A DNA stretch of 64,000 bases from Knoellia sp031844405. Its GTDB lineage: Bacteria; Actinomycetota; Actinomycetes; Actinomycetales; Dermatophilaceae. Positions 1 through 8,037 of this stretch are shown piece after piece. The DNA is taken from assembly GCA_031844405.1 (NCBI GenBank), contig JAUZVC010000002.1, forward strand, positions 248,001 through 312,000, in the 5' to 3' direction. Below the pieces are notes generated by a model, which did no database searches, was not told where the DNA came from, and saw only the letters and a program-made list of their open reading frames with translations. Position 1 is the first letter of the stretch. Each line of letters starts with the position of its first letter. A program made the position numbers and the translations under genes.

Positions 1-69
1 GACATCGCGCCCGGCCTCGCGCAGTACGTCCGGGACGCGATCCACGCGAACGCCGATCGCCACGCCTGA
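1..69 (+). CDS. C-terminal end of a TipAS-like (MerR family) regulator, cut by the window
   Basis: An open frame enters from the window edge and stops at 67-69. The 22 visible residues include PGLAQYVRDAIHANA, which resembles the last helix of the TipAS antibiotic-recognition domain found at the C-terminus of MerR-family TipA-type regulators (family knowledge, recalled not searched). Nothing upstream is visible, so the DNA-binding half cannot be checked. The gene is followed by a strong hairpin and then by tmk, so it probably ends its own transcription unit. It could also be an unrelated protein with a similar short helix. Confidence 0.45.
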   Translation, partial: DIAPGLAQYVRDAIHANADRHA

Positions 70-99
70 CGCCCCAGCTTTTGCTCCCCATGAGGGAAC

Positions 100-140
100 G
101 TCGAGGGTGCGGAGGGAAATGTCTCCTCCGCACCCTCGAC
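100..140. terminator. Perfect 16-bp hairpin after the TipAS-like gene
   Basis: Arms 100-115 and 125-140 are exactly complementary around a 9-nt loop, followed by a short CTTTCC tract. It lies 30 bases after the first stop codon and before the tmk promoter, the right place for an intrinsic terminator. There is no long T run, which is usual for high-GC actinobacteria. Confidence 0.75.
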
Positions 141-211
141 CTTTCCTCCGGATGCGCCCACGCCGGTATGCCGGCCCCCCGCCACCGCGCCCGGCTGTCC
201 TCGCGCTCGCC

Positions 212-217
212 TAGGCT
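212..217 (+). promoter_or_regulatory. Leaderless -10 box (TAGGCT) of tmk
   Basis: TAGGCT fits the TANNNT -10 pattern and ends 6 nt before the GTG start at 224, so the transcript would begin at or next to the start codon. No ribosome binding site is visible, which agrees with a leaderless mRNA. Confidence 0.6.
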
Positions 218-223
218 CGGCCC

Positions 224-856
224 GTGAGCGGACAGGGACTCTTCCTCGCCTTCGAGGGCGGCGACGGCGCGGGCAAGTCGACCCAGGTGCGCCTGCTCGC
301 CGAGGCCCTCGAGGCGCTCGGGCGCGAGGTCGTCGTGACCCGCCAGCCCGGTGGCACCGAGCTCGGGGCCGCGATCCGCGACCTCGTCCTCCACGGCGAC
401 CACGTGTCGCCCCGGGCCGAGGCGCTGCTCTTCGCCGCCGACAAGGCGCACCACGTCGACCAGCTCATCCGCCCGGCGATGGACCGGGGCGCCGTCGTCG
501 TCACCGACCGCTACACCGACTCGTCCGTCGCCTACCAGGGCGCGGGCCGCGACCTCGGCGCCGTCGAGGTCCACGACCTCCAGATGTGGGCGGTCAACGC
601 GTTGTTGCCCGACCTCACCGTCATCGTCGACGTCTCCTCCGAGGAGGGGCGCCGACGTCGGGGCGAGGTCCACGACCGGCTCGAGTCCGAGGCCGACGCC
701 TTCCACGACGCGATCCGCCACCACTTCCTCGCGATGGCGCAGGGTGCGCCCGAGCGCTACCTCGTCGTCGACGGCACCCTGCCGCCCGACGAGATCCACG
801 CGGCCGTCATGGGCCGGCTGCAGTCCTCGGGCCTGCTCGACGGTGGTGCCGGGTGA
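224..856 (+). CDS. tmk: Thymidylate kinase
   Basis: Phosphorylates dTMP to dTDP with ATP in the cytoplasm, in the dTTP pathway. The 210-residue length is usual. The P-loop GGDGAGKST covers residues 12-20, the substrate-binding DRY motif is at D95-R96-Y97, followed by SSVAYQGAGRDLG, and an Arg-rich lid segment (GRRRRGEV) lies near 142-149. The GTG start at 224 sits 6 nt after a -10 box, so translation is probably leaderless. The stop codon overlaps the GTG of holB (GTGA), so the two genes are translationally coupled, as in other actinobacteria. Confidence 0.97.
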   Translation: MSGQGLFLAFEGGDGAGKSTQVRLLAEALEALGREVVVTRQPGGTELGAAIRDLVLHGDHVSPRAEALLFAADKAHHVDQLIRPAMDRGAVVVTDRYTDSSVAYQGAGRDLGAVEVHDLQMWAVNALLPDLTVIVDVSSEEGRRRRGEVHDRLESEADAFHDAIRHHFLAMAQGAPERYLVVDGTLPPDEIHAAVMGRLQSSGLLDGGAG

Positions 857-1992
857 GCGTCTGGCGCGACGTCATCGGCCAGGAGCCGGCGGTCGCCACG
901 CTCTCGCGCGCGGTCGAGGACCCGGCCGCGATGACGCACGCCTGGCTGCTCACCGGCCCTCCGGGGTCCGGGCGCTCGGTGGCGGCGCGTGCGTTCGCGG
1001 CCGCGCTGCAGTGCCCCTCCGGCGGCTGCGGAGAGTGCCGCGAGTGCCGGACCGCGGCCGACGGCACCCACGCCGACGTCGACGTCATCGCCACCGAGGG
1101 GTTGTCGATCAAGGTCGAGCAGGCCCGCGACCTCGTCGCCCTCGCGCAGCACCGCCCGTCGCTCGGCCGCTGGCGCGTCATCATCGTCGAGGACGCAGAC
1201 CGTCTCACCGAGCGCGCGGCGGACGCCCTCCTCAAGGCGCTCGAGGAGCCGGTGCCGCGCACCGTCTGGATGCTCTGCGCCCCCTCCGTCGAGGACGTCA
1301 TCATCACGATCCGCTCGCGCTCGCGGCACGTGCGCCTGCGCACACCGTCGGTCGAGGCCGTGGCCGACCTCCTCGTGCGGCGTGACGGCGTCGACCCGCC
1401 GATGGCGATGTATGCCGCCCGCGCGTCGCAGTCCCACGTCGGCCTCGCGCGCCGGCTGGCTCGCGACGAGCACGCCCGCATCCGTCGCCACGACGTCATC
1501 ACCCTGACGACGAAGATCCGCTCCGTCGGCGACGCCATCGACGCGGCGGCGGACCTCTCGACGATCGCGACCGAGGAGTCGCAGGCCGCCTCGGCCGAGC
1601 GCGACGCCGCCGAGAGGACCCGGCTCATGGAGGTGCTCGGCGCGGACCCGACCGCGCGCACCCAGCCGCCGCACATCCGCTCGCAGCTCGCGTCGCTCGA
1701 GAAGGAGCAGAAGGCCCGCGCGACCCGCTTCTCGCGCGACATGGTCGACCGCTCGCTCATCGACCTCCTGTCGATCTACCGCGACGCGCTCGTCCTGCGC
1801 ACCGGCGCGCCCACCGCGCTCGTCAACGAGGACTCCCGCCAGACGGTCCAGCAGGTCGCGCAGGTCCTGTCGTCCGAGCGGCTCCTCGTCGCGATGGACG
1901 CCATCGGCACGGCCCGCGAGCGCATCGCCGCCAACGTCCAGCCGCTGCTGGCCCTCGAGGCCATGGCCCTCGACCTGCGCCTCCCGCGCTGA
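853..1992 (+). CDS. holB: DNA polymerase III subunit delta prime
   Basis: Clamp-loader subunit of the replicative polymerase. I start it at the GTG overlapping the tmk stop, giving 379 residues. The P-loop region reads GPPGSGRS (35-42), with Arg at position 41 where ATPases carry Lys, as expected for the stator-like delta prime, which does not hydrolyse ATP. A four-cysteine zinc module follows (C54, C59, C62, C65), then the VIIVEDADRLTERAADALLKALEEP segment of the AAA+ core, which matches DnaX/HolB proteins. The C-terminal third is helical. No competing function; the tmk-holB order is conserved. Confidence 0.95.
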   Translation: MSVWRDVIGQEPAVATLSRAVEDPAAMTHAWLLTGPPGSGRSVAARAFAAALQCPSGGCGECRECRTAADGTHADVDVIATEGLSIKVEQARDLVALAQHRPSLGRWRVIIVEDADRLTERAADALLKALEEPVPRTVWMLCAPSVEDVIITIRSRSRHVRLRTPSVEAVADLLVRRDGVDPPMAMYAARASQSHVGLARRLARDEHARIRRHDVITLTTKIRSVGDAIDAAADLSTIATEESQAASAERDAAERTRLMEVLGADPTARTQPPHIRSQLASLEKEQKARATRFSRDMVDRSLIDLLSIYRDALVLRTGAPTALVNEDSRQTVQQVAQVLSSERLLVAMDAIGTARERIAANVQPLLALEAMALDLRLPR

Positions 1993-2053
1993 GGGCGGAA
2001 AGGGCAGTGGGTCCCCCGGTCCTCGTGGGACGGCATACCTCAGGTTCGACCCG

Positions 2054-2059
2054 TAGGGT
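2054..2059 (+). promoter_or_regulatory. Leaderless -10 box (TAGGGT) of the lipoprotein peptidase
   Basis: TAGGGT ends 7 nt before the ATG at 2067. This spacing places the transcript start on the ATG and argues for that start rather than the longer frame that begins at 2007. Confidence 0.55.
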
Positions 2060-2066
2060 CGACGCC

Positions 2067-3611
2067 ATGCGTCGCGTGTCCCTCCCCGCCGCCCTCGTCG
2101 CGGTCGCCCTCCTCGCCTCGGGCTGCACGAGCATCGGCGACCTCCTCGACCGCGGGGCCCCCGCGCCGTCGTGGTCACCGCAGGAGCCTCCACAGGGCAT
2201 GGAGGGGATGGACGAGTTCTACGAGCAGCGGCTGCAGTGGGAGGACTGCGGCGGTGGCCAGTGCGCCCGGCTCACGGTGCCGCAGAGCTACGCCGAGCCC
2301 GAGGGCGACACGATCGAGGTCGCCGTGCTCAAGGTGCCGGCGCGCCGGGGGTCGCAGCGCATCGGCTCGCTCGTCGTCAACCCGGGCGGGCCCGGCGGGT
2401 CCGGCGTCGACTACGCCCGGGCCGCTGACTTCATCGTCGGCTCGGCGGTGCGCCAGCGGTTCGACGTCGTCGGGTTCGACCCGCGCGGTGTCGGGCGGTC
2501 GGCGCCGATCGACTGCGTGACCGACCCCGAGCTCGACGCCTTCCTCGGCCAGGACCCGACGCCCGACGACAGCGCCGAGCAGACGGAGTTCGCGGCCAAC
2601 GCCAAGGGCTTCGCCGACGAGTGCGGCGCCAACGCGGGCCCGCTGCTCGGGCACGTCTCGACCGTCGACGCCGCCAAGGACATGGACGTCCTGCGCGCCG
2701 CTCTCGGCGAGCAGAAGCTGCACTACCTCGGCAAGTCCTACGGCACCTATCTCGGCGCGACGTATGCCGGCCTCTTCCCCCAGCTCGTCGGACGCTTCGT
2801 CCTCGACGGCGTCGTCGCACCCGACCTCACCTCGCAGGAGGTCAACCTCGGCCAGGCCAAGGGCTTCGAGACCGCGACCCGCGCGTGGGCGCAGTTCTGC
2901 CTCGACAAGGGCGAGTGCCCGCTCGGCGGGTCGGTCGACGAGGTCATGCAGGGCATCCGCGACTTCCTCGAGGACGTCGACGAGAGGCCGCTGTCGAAGA
3001 CCGGCGACCCGGCGGTCACCCGGCTCACCGAGGGGTGGGCCTCGACCGGCATCGCGGCCGCGATGTACGACGAGGGCATGTGGGACGGGCTCGTCGAGGC
3101 GATGCGCGCCGCGCTCCGGGGGGACGGCTCCGAGCTGATGGGGCTGGCGAACCAGTACGCCGACCGCAACGCCGGCGGAGGCTACAGCGGCAACATCATG
3201 GAGGTCATCTACGCCGTCAACTGCCTCGACAAGCCCGAGTCCGACTCGGTCGAGGAGCACGCGAAGGCGGCAGAGGACTCGCGCGCCGAGGCGCCGACCT
3301 GGGGCCCGTTCCTCATGTGGTCCTCGCTCACGTGCGGCTCGTGGCCGGTGAAGACCGAGCGGTCCTCGGAGCCGCCGGCGAAGATCACCGCCGAGGGCGC
3401 CCCGCCGATCGTCGTCGTGGGCACGACCCGCGACCCGGCGACGCCCTACGAGTGGTCGGTGCGCCTCCACGACCAGCTCGCGGCGTCGTCCCTCATCACC
3501 TACGACGGCGACGGGCACACGGCATACATGCGGGCCAACGACTGCGTCGACAAGCCGATCGACGAGTTCTACGTCAAGGGCACCGTGCCGCGCGACGGCC
3601 TGAAGTGCTGA
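2067..3611 (+). CDS. Secreted tripeptidyl-aminopeptidase-like alpha/beta-hydrolase lipoprotein
   Basis: Predicted extracellular serine peptidase of the actinobacterial TAP/SlpD-SlpE type, 514 residues. A lipoprotein signal peptide ends with the lipobox LASGC (Cys20). An oxyanion-type NPGGPGGSG stretch precedes the fold. The nucleophile elbow GKSYGT gives Ser224, and the C-terminal TAP-like domain supplies Asp456 (TTRDPATP) and His484 (DGDGHTAY), a complete catalytic triad. Such an enzyme would remove N-terminal di- or tripeptides from secreted proteins; the exact substrate cannot be read from sequence. Streptomyces also carries slp-type genes next to tmk-holB, as I recall. The leaderless -10 box supports the ATG at 2067. 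Confidence 0.9.
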   Translation: MRRVSLPAALVAVALLASGCTSIGDLLDRGAPAPSWSPQEPPQGMEGMDEFYEQRLQWEDCGGGQCARLTVPQSYAEPEGDTIEVAVLKVPARRGSQRIGSLVVNPGGPGGSGVDYARAADFIVGSAVRQRFDVVGFDPRGVGRSAPIDCVTDPELDAFLGQDPTPDDSAEQTEFAANAKGFADECGANAGPLLGHVSTVDAAKDMDVLRAALGEQKLHYLGKSYGTYLGATYAGLFPQLVGRFVLDGVVAPDLTSQEVNLGQAKGFETATRAWAQFCLDKGECPLGGSVDEVMQGIRDFLEDVDERPLSKTGDPAVTRLTEGWASTGIAAAMYDEGMWDGLVEAMRAALRGDGSELMGLANQYADRNAGGGYSGNIMEVIYAVNCLDKPESDSVEEHAKAAEDSRAEAPTWGPFLMWSSLTCGSWPVKTERSSEPPAKITAEGAPPIVVVGTTRDPATPYEWSVRLHDQLAASSLITYDGDGHTAYMRANDCVDKPIDEFYVKGTVPRDGLKC

Positions 3612-3671
3612 GGGCGCCCGGCGCCGGGGGCATCCGCGGTGGCCGGTTTCGCGATGAGGGAGGGTTGTTCG

Positions 3672-3677
3672 TATACT
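3672..3677 (+). promoter_or_regulatory. -10 box (TATACT) of the tRNA-Thr promoter
   Basis: TATACT is almost the ideal -10 hexamer and stands out in this GC-rich sequence, 34 nt before the tRNA 5' end. A weak -35 (TTTCGC-like, near 3647) precedes it. The short leader would be removed by RNase P. Confidence 0.7.
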
Positions 3678-3711
3678 CGTGCGGCGTGCTCGACCCTCGG
3701 GTCAGCACCAC

Positions 3712-3788
3712 GCCGCTTTAGCTCAGTCGGCCAGAGCGATTCACTCGTAATGAATAGGTCGTCGGTTCGATTCCGACAAGCGGCTCCA
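3712..3788 (+). tRNA. tRNA-Thr (anticodon CGU), CCA encoded
   Basis: The acceptor stem pairs GCCGCTT (3712-3718) with AAGCGGC (3778-3784), then discriminator T and an encoded CCA (3786-3788). The D arm has AGCTCAGTCGG. The anticodon stem ATTCA/TGAAT closes the 7-nt loop CTCGTAA with anticodon CGT at 3746-3748, which reads ACG (Thr). The T arm contains GGTTCGATTCC. All arms fold without mismatch. Confidence 0.97.
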
Positions 3789-3791
3789 CAC

Positions 3792-3829
3792 CGAACGGCC
3801 CCTCACCTGCAGCAAGGAGGGGCCGTTCG
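3792..3829 (+). terminator. Intrinsic terminator of the tRNA gene
   Basis: A 13-bp perfect stem (3792-3804 with 3817-3829) and a 12-nt loop begin 4 nt after the tRNA CCA. The 3' side continues ACGTTTCCC, with only a short T tract. Confidence 0.85.
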
Positions 3830-4160
3830 ACGTTTCCCGGCTCGCACCCGCTCGACGGGTGACGGGGGGACGAAGGCTTCGGGGACGGTCGCCGCGTCGG
3901 GGTCTGCCGGGCCGGGTCAGCTGTGCCGCACAGGTGGGCAGCAGCAGCCCCGGCAGCCAGACGCGGCCCTCGCGGCAGGGGGAGGGATGCGAGGGCCGCG
4001 CTGCGTCGGACGCTACCGGTGAGTCCACGAGCTCCGGGCGGAAATGCGCGAAGTCGTCGGGGTCTGCGGAGGTTTTCGCCGTTCCAGCACCGCGCCCTCG
4101 TGGTTCAGGCCCTCGCCTGGGTGAGGTGGTCGGTCACCTCGGCGGGCTCGGTCGGCGTCG
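3830..4160. other. Gene-poor stretch with one hairpin
   Basis: No reading frame here has plausible amino-acid content; the long frames are antisense to or run through the tRNA. A 12-bp perfect inverted repeat (3962-3973 with 3989-4000, loop 15 nt) is the only clear structure. It could be a second terminator or the 3' end of a small RNA. I see nothing else I can support. Confidence 0.5.
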
Positions 4161-4505
4161 TCATCGTGGCACGTGGACCCGGTTCGCGTGCACCGGTGGG
4201 ATTCGGTCCTTGAGGGCCGCCGCCAGGTCCGACACGGCCTGGAGCTGCTTGCGGTCGAAGTGGATCGTCTCGACGTCATGGCCCTGGCGGGAGGGCTCGT
4301 CGAAGTGCAACGTCAGCCGGCCCCGGCGGAGCAGGTGGGGCGGGGAGACCTCGACCTGTCGGACCGTGCTCACCGGCATGACGCGCTGGGTCCAGCTTCC
4401 CGCGGCACTCTGCCCGAGCCGAGAGGGCATGAGCCGCACCAGGCTGAGGCTCTCGCCCAACAGCGTGAGCGTCCAGCCGTGCCCGCGGGCGCTGTGGGTC
4501 TGCAT
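4161..4505 (-). CDS. Hypothetical protein, DUF4429-like
   Basis: Protein of 114 residues if it starts at the ATG at 4505; the frame can be extended to an ATG at 4562 (133 residues), but that start lies inside a strong hairpin. The sequence (WTLTLLGESLSLVRL..., RLTLHFD..., IHFDRKQLQAVSDLAAALKDRI) has the beta-rich body and final helix of the DUF4429/PH-like domain common in actinobacteria; this is a recalled resemblance. No catalytic motif or signal peptide is visible. Upstream on the same strand are a short leader ORF and two hairpins, which suggests regulated expression. The start codon is unresolved. Confidence 0.5.
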   Translation of the reverse strand: MQTHSARGHGWTLTLLGESLSLVRLMPSRLGQSAAGSWTQRVMPVSTVRQVEVSPPHLLRRGRLTLHFDEPSRQGHDVETIHFDRKQLQAVSDLAAALKDRIPPVHANRVHVPR

Positions 4506-4540
4506 GCCGACGACATACCCGTTCCTGTGCTCCTGCACGC

Positions 4541-4577
4541 ACACGACCCCACACCTGACCAAGGTGCGGGGTCGTGT
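4541..4577 (-). terminator. Strong hairpin between leader ORF and the DUF4429-like gene
   Basis: A 16-bp stem (4541-4556 with 4562-4577, one mismatch) and a 5-nt loop. On the minus strand it lies after the MSKGWQW leader ORF and before the downstream ATG, where an attenuator or terminator would be. There is no T tract on either side. It could also simply end transcription from upstream. Confidence 0.5.
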
Positions 4578-4630
4578 CGTTCGGTGCGTGCTTCAGCCCC
4601 CAGAGGGGGCAGCGCAGGAGCGCCGTGTCG

Positions 4631-4654
4631 TCACCATTGCCATCCCTTGCTCAT
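4631..4654 (-). promoter_or_regulatory. Possible leader peptide MSKGWQW
   Basis: A 7-codon ORF ending in Trp-Gln-Trp-stop has an ideal ribosome binding site (GGAGG at 4662-4666, 7 nt spacing) and is preceded by a TACCGT -10 box (4700-4705, minus strand). It is followed by a small hairpin (4596-4610) and the large hairpin at 4541-4577. This is the layout of ribosome-mediated attenuation. The region 4563-4801 holds nothing else I recognise. Confidence 0.35.
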
Positions 4655-4801
4655 GTGGACACCTCCGAAAGGCTCTGTCGCATCGCCGGCTGTGTTCCAA
4701 CGGTAGGACGGCAGACATGAAGGATCCGAAAGCGCAATGACCATCTCTCAAGGGTCATTCGGTCGCATTCAACGGATGGCTCGGATGGTGTCGGAGATCC
4801 G

Positions 4802-5464
4802 TCAGCGCCTGTGCCACATGTCCTTGGCCACGGCGATCTGGTCGCGGATGCCGGTCATGAGCACGGCGGTGACCTCGCGCGCCGCCGCCTCGTCAGTGCG
4901 TCCGTGCCATGGGGACAGGTCGAGCGCCGGCCCCACGGAGAGGCAGGCCGTGTGCCGGTGCCAGATGTGCTCGGTGCCCTGTCGTGGCCCCCACGTCCCG
5001 ACCGGCACGACCGGAGCCTCCGGGTGTCGCAAGGCGAGCCGAGCGGCACCGGTGCGGGCAGGTCCGGGCATCCCGTCGGGCTCGGTCGTGAGCCGGCCCT
5101 CCGGATAGAGCGCGACGAGGTGCCCCTTGTCGAGGTGGTCCGAGGCGAGGTCGAGGGCCGCTGCAGCCGACGCCGTCCCACGCGCGACCGGGATCTGCCC
5201 CGTCGCTCTCGCGAGCATCCCGACACCGGGCCAGCCGAAGACCTCCTGCATGGCGAGGAAGTGCGGGAAACGGCGGTGCCCGATCGCGACCCGGGCGACG
5301 GCGAGAGGGTCGGTCAGCGTCAGGTGGTTGGCGACGAGGATGACCGGGCCGGTCCGCGGCACCGACCCCATCGTCCGGAACCGCACGCGGTGGGCGAGGC
5401 CGGCCGCGGCCCACACGAGGGCGAAACCCGCCGCGTTCTTCACGTGCTGGCGAGAGGTGGGCAT
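4802..5464 (-). CDS. 1-acyl-sn-glycerol-3-phosphate acyltransferase family protein
   Basis: Probable PlsC-type membrane-associated acyltransferase that moves an acyl group from acyl-CoA or acyl-ACP to a lysophospholipid-like acceptor; 220 residues. Motif I NHLTLTDP has the catalytic HX4D spacing, GQIPVARG matches motif II, and YPEGRLT matches motif III (EGR where EGT is common). The ATG overlaps the stop of the upstream thioesterase gene by one base (TGATG), so the two are co-translated. A thioesterase plus an acyltransferase suggests handling of unusual acyl chains, but the substrate is not deducible. Confidence 0.85.
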   Translation of the reverse strand: MPTSRQHVKNAAGFALVWAAAGLAHRVRFRTMGSVPRTGPVILVANHLTLTDPLAVARVAIGHRRFPHFLAMQEVFGWPGVGMLARATGQIPVARGTASAAAALDLASDHLDKGHLVALYPEGRLTTEPDGMPGPARTGAARLALRHPEAPVVPVGTWGPRQGTEHIWHRHTACLSVGPALDLSPWHGRTDEAAAREVTAVLMTGIRDQIAVAKDMWHRR

Positions 5465-5838
5465 CAGAGCCTGCCGAGGAAGCGGTCGACGTCGACGACG
5501 ACGCGCGTCACCTCACCGGTCGCGACGACCTTCCCGCTCGTATGCCGTCCGGTCACGCGGAACCGGTGGAGCCGGCCGTCGCCGTGGACCGGGTCCGCAC
5601 TCACGACGACCTCGGCGCCGACGGGAGAGGCGGCCGAGTGCTCCAGCGTGACCCGCGTGCCCACGCTCGTGCGGCCCGGACCGATGGCGGGTTCGAGCGC
5701 GGCGCACGTGGCCGCCTCGAGCCAGGCGAGCAGACGGGGCGTGGCAAGGACCGGGAGGCTGCCCGACCCGAGGGCCACGGCGGTGTCGTCGTCACCGACG
5801 ACGAAGACGAGCTCGGAGGGTGCGGGGCGCGTGCTCAT
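5464..5838 (-). CDS. Hot-dog thioesterase, fluoroacetyl-CoA thioesterase (FlK)-like
   Basis: Small hot-dog-fold protein of 124 residues from the ATG at 5838; a TTG-started version is 4 residues longer. The pattern LPVLATPRLLAWLEAATCAAL followed by SVGTRVTLEHSAASPVGAEV is typical of the FlK-like thioesterase family, in which the VLATP turn precedes the central helix. It would hydrolyse an acyl-CoA; in most bacteria the family acts as a housekeeping thioesterase rather than in fluoroacetate resistance. It is the first gene of a two-gene unit with the PlsC-like enzyme. Confidence 0.75.
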   Translation of the reverse strand: MSTRPAPSELVFVVGDDDTAVALGSGSLPVLATPRLLAWLEAATCAALEPAIGPGRTSVGTRVTLEHSAASPVGAEVVVSADPVHGDGRLHRFRVTGRHTSGKVVATGEVTRVVVDVDRFLGRL

Positions 5839-5886
5839 GGGCACAGTCAAGCAACGACGGCACCCGGGCCGCGTGAGGACGCGACC

Positions 5887-7113
5887 TCAGGTCTCGCCGC
5901 GGCGCTCCGAGGACGACGCCGAGTCGAGCTCGTCGAGCGTGAGCAGGACGAGGGCGGCGGTCCAGAGCAGGGGTGCGGGACCGGCCGGGCTGCCGGACCG
6001 GTTGACCTTCTCCGGCAGCGAGCCCCACGGTGTCCGGTGGTCGTCGAGCCAGCCGAGCCAGCGCTCGGCGGTCCTCTCGCGCCCCGACGCCGCCGCGGTG
6101 TAGGCGACGAGCGCGGTCTCCGGAGTCCACGACGTGCCGTCCTGCTTCCACTCCGCACCCGGGGCGAGGCCGCCGGAGGACCGCACGGCGTCGCGCTGGT
6201 AGGCGAGCCACCGCTTCGTCGTCCGCTCGTCCTCCGGCCCGAAGGGCGGCATGAGCATCGCGACCGCCGCGTCGAGACCGCCGCTGTCGCCGAAGCGCTC
6301 GAGCGAGGGGCCCATCGACTGGTGGACCCGTGACTCGAGCCGCTTCGCCGCCTGGCCCGCGACCCAGCGCTCGGCGGCGGGGCCGTGGTCGGCGGTGGCC
6401 CGCAGCCCGGCCAGCATCGGCGCCACCGTCCCCAGTGAGGTCTGGCCGACGGGGATCTCCCAGTAGTCCGGCGACGGCGGTGGCAGCAGCCAGCCGCTCG
6501 ACGTCAGCCGCAGGAGGTTCATGAGGCACTTCGTGCGCAGTGGGCCGACGGATGCCGGCAGCGCGGCGTCGGTCATCGACCCGATGGCCCAGAGCACCCA
6601 GCCGCACCCGTCCGACTGCGGTCCGCGCGGGTCGACGACGACGCGCTGGCCGCTCAGGAGGTAGCGTGCGTCGAACCCCTGATGGGCGTCGAAGGGCAGC
6701 CGGGCGATGAAGTCGACGACGGCCCGCGCCTCGGCCGAGTGCCCGGTGCGGTCGAGGGCGAGGGCGATGAAGGCGCCGTCGCGCGGCCAGAAGTAGTCCC
6801 ACCGGTCGGCGGCGCCTGCGGCAGGTGCCCGACCCGAGTCGAGGCCGCCCATCGCCTGGTGCAGGTCGATGAGCGCCCACCGGCTCATCGACTCCCACTG
6901 GGTGCCTTCGCCCGGCACGGTCCCGAGCTCGACCCACTCACGTGCGGCCCGGACGAGCGATGCTCCCCGCGGGTCGCCGTCACCGATCCGGTAGTGCGGA
7001 GGTGTCGCGAGCTGCGGTTCGGCCCAGACGTCCTCGGTGCCCGCCCGGGTCCCGCAGGCCGCGATCAGGGCGCAGCACAGCGCCACGACGACGGCCTGCA
7101 CTCCACGTCGCAC
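5887..7113 (-). CDS. Lipoprotein with a glucoamylase-like (GH15) alpha/alpha barrel
   Basis: Predicted cell-surface glycoside hydrolase of 408 residues. I start at GTG 7113 because GGAGG lies 9 nt upstream and the next residues form a lipoprotein signal (LIAAC, Cys20). The motif DYFWPRDGAFIALALDRTGH is the GH15/glucoamylase-like signature around a substrate-binding Arg-Asp; further GH15-like pieces are GWVLWAIGS, YWEIPVG and WTPETALVAYTAAASGRERTAERWLGWL. The usual catalytic Glu pair of GH15 is not clearly placed, so substrate and activity are open. It is divergent from the acetyltransferase gene and stands alone. Confidence 0.75.
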   Translation of the reverse strand: MRRGVQAVVVALCCALIAACGTRAGTEDVWAEPQLATPPHYRIGDGDPRGASLVRAAREWVELGTVPGEGTQWESMSRWALIDLHQAMGGLDSGRAPAAGAADRWDYFWPRDGAFIALALDRTGHSAEARAVVDFIARLPFDAHQGFDARYLLSGQRVVVDPRGPQSDGCGWVLWAIGSMTDAALPASVGPLRTKCLMNLLRLTSSGWLLPPPSPDYWEIPVGQTSLGTVAPMLAGLRATADHGPAAERWVAGQAAKRLESRVHQSMGPSLERFGDSGGLDAAVAMLMPPFGPEDERTTKRWLAYQRDAVRSSGGLAPGAEWKQDGTSWTPETALVAYTAAASGRERTAERWLGWLDDHRTPWGSLPEKVNRSGSPAGPAPLLWTAALVLLTLDELDSASSSERRGET

Positions 7114-7249
7114 GCCTGCCCACCTCCTCGCGAACGGTCCCGGCGAACCTAGCCCTTCCCGGAGGAGGTTGTCCTGCGAACCGGCGCGGCCGGCATACGG
7201 GACCGGCCGTGGGTCCGGTATGCCGTGGGCCCACCCCGAGCCGCTCACC

Positions 7250-7255
7250 TAGGCT
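7250..7255 (+). promoter_or_regulatory. Leaderless -10 box (TAGGCT) of the acetyltransferase gene
   Basis: TAGGCT ends 7 nt before the ATG at 7263; no ribosome binding site is present between them. Same arrangement as upstream of tmk. Confidence 0.6.
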
Positions 7256-7262
7256 CGCGCGC

Positions 7263-7976
7263 ATGGTGGACGTCAACGAGTTCGGCCAGCCCGTCGGCGC
7301 CCTCGTGCCGGGGTGGGAGGAGCGGCCCGCCCCGGTCCCGGTGCTGCTGGAGGGGCGCTACGTGCGCGTCGTGCCGCTCGACTCCGTGCACTACTCCGAC
7401 CTCTTCGACGCGGTGTGCGGACCGGACGACGGCGGGCTGTGGACCTACCGGCCGATCCCGCGCCCGACGACGCTCGCCGCCCTCTGGATGCACCTCGCGG
7501 CGGCGGTCGACGACCCAGCCACGGTGGCCTTCGCCTTCGTGCCGCTCGAGGGCGAGCGCGCGGGGCGGGCGACCGGGATCGCGCACTACACGCGGATCGA
7601 CCCGCGAAACGGCCAGGTCGAGGTCGCCGGCGTCCTCCACGGCACGGCCCTGCAGCGCACGCGCGCCGCGACCGAGGCGATCTCGCTGCTCATGCGGCAC
7701 GCCTTCGACGACCTCGGCTACCGGCGCTTCGAGTGGAAGTGCGACAGCCTCAACGAGCCGTCGCGCCGGGCCGCCGACCGCCTCGGCTTCACCTACGAGG
7801 GCCGCTTCCGCAACCACATGGTCACGCAGGGCCGCAACCGCGACACCGACTGGTTCTCGGTGACGGGCGCGGAGTGGCCGGCCGTCCGCGCGCGCCACGA
7901 GGCGTGGCTCCACCCGGCGAACTTCGACGACGCCGGCCGCCAGCGAACGCGACTGATGGCGACTTTGCGCAGCTGA
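7263..7976 (+). CDS. GNAT family N-acetyltransferase, RimJ/RimL-like
   Basis: Cytoplasmic acetyl-CoA-dependent acetyltransferase of 237 residues. The body contains LEGRYVRVVPLD (first strand), WTYRPIPRP, GIAHYTRIDPRNGQVEVAGV and a C-terminal RRFEWKCDSLNEPSRRAADRLGFTYEGRFRNHM, the pattern of the RimJ/RimL-type (Acetyltransf_3) subgroup; the family includes ribosomal-protein N-terminal acetyltransferases and antibiotic-modifying enzymes. The last residues are encoded by the left arm of an inverted repeat (7950-7966), so the coding end and the terminator overlap. Confidence 0.9.
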   Translation: MVDVNEFGQPVGALVPGWEERPAPVPVLLEGRYVRVVPLDSVHYSDLFDAVCGPDDGGLWTYRPIPRPTTLAALWMHLAAAVDDPATVAFAFVPLEGERAGRATGIAHYTRIDPRNGQVEVAGVLHGTALQRTRAATEAISLLMRHAFDDLGYRRFEWKCDSLNEPSRRAADRLGFTYEGRFRNHMVTQGRNRDTDWFSVTGAEWPAVRARHEAWLHPANFDDAGRQRTRLMATLRS

Positions 7977-8024
7977 GCGAGTGGCTCGCCGACCCCGGGA
8001 AGGGCGGAAAGTTGCAATCAGTCG
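7950..8024. repeat. Inverted repeat of the CGACTKATTGC family (copy 1), likely bidirectional terminator
   Basis: Left arm 7950-7966 and right arm 8008-8024 match at 15 of 17 positions and begin CGACTGAT. It sits between the convergent acetyltransferase and ppa genes and overlaps the stop codon of the first. Confidence 0.7.
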
Positions 8025-8037
8025 GGTCTCAGGGCCG

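Noticed and set aside
3741..4028. 95-residue minus-strand frame ending RLSESNRRPIHYE
   Set aside because: It runs antisense through the tRNA-Thr and its terminator; this peptide end is a known translation artefact of tRNA genes.
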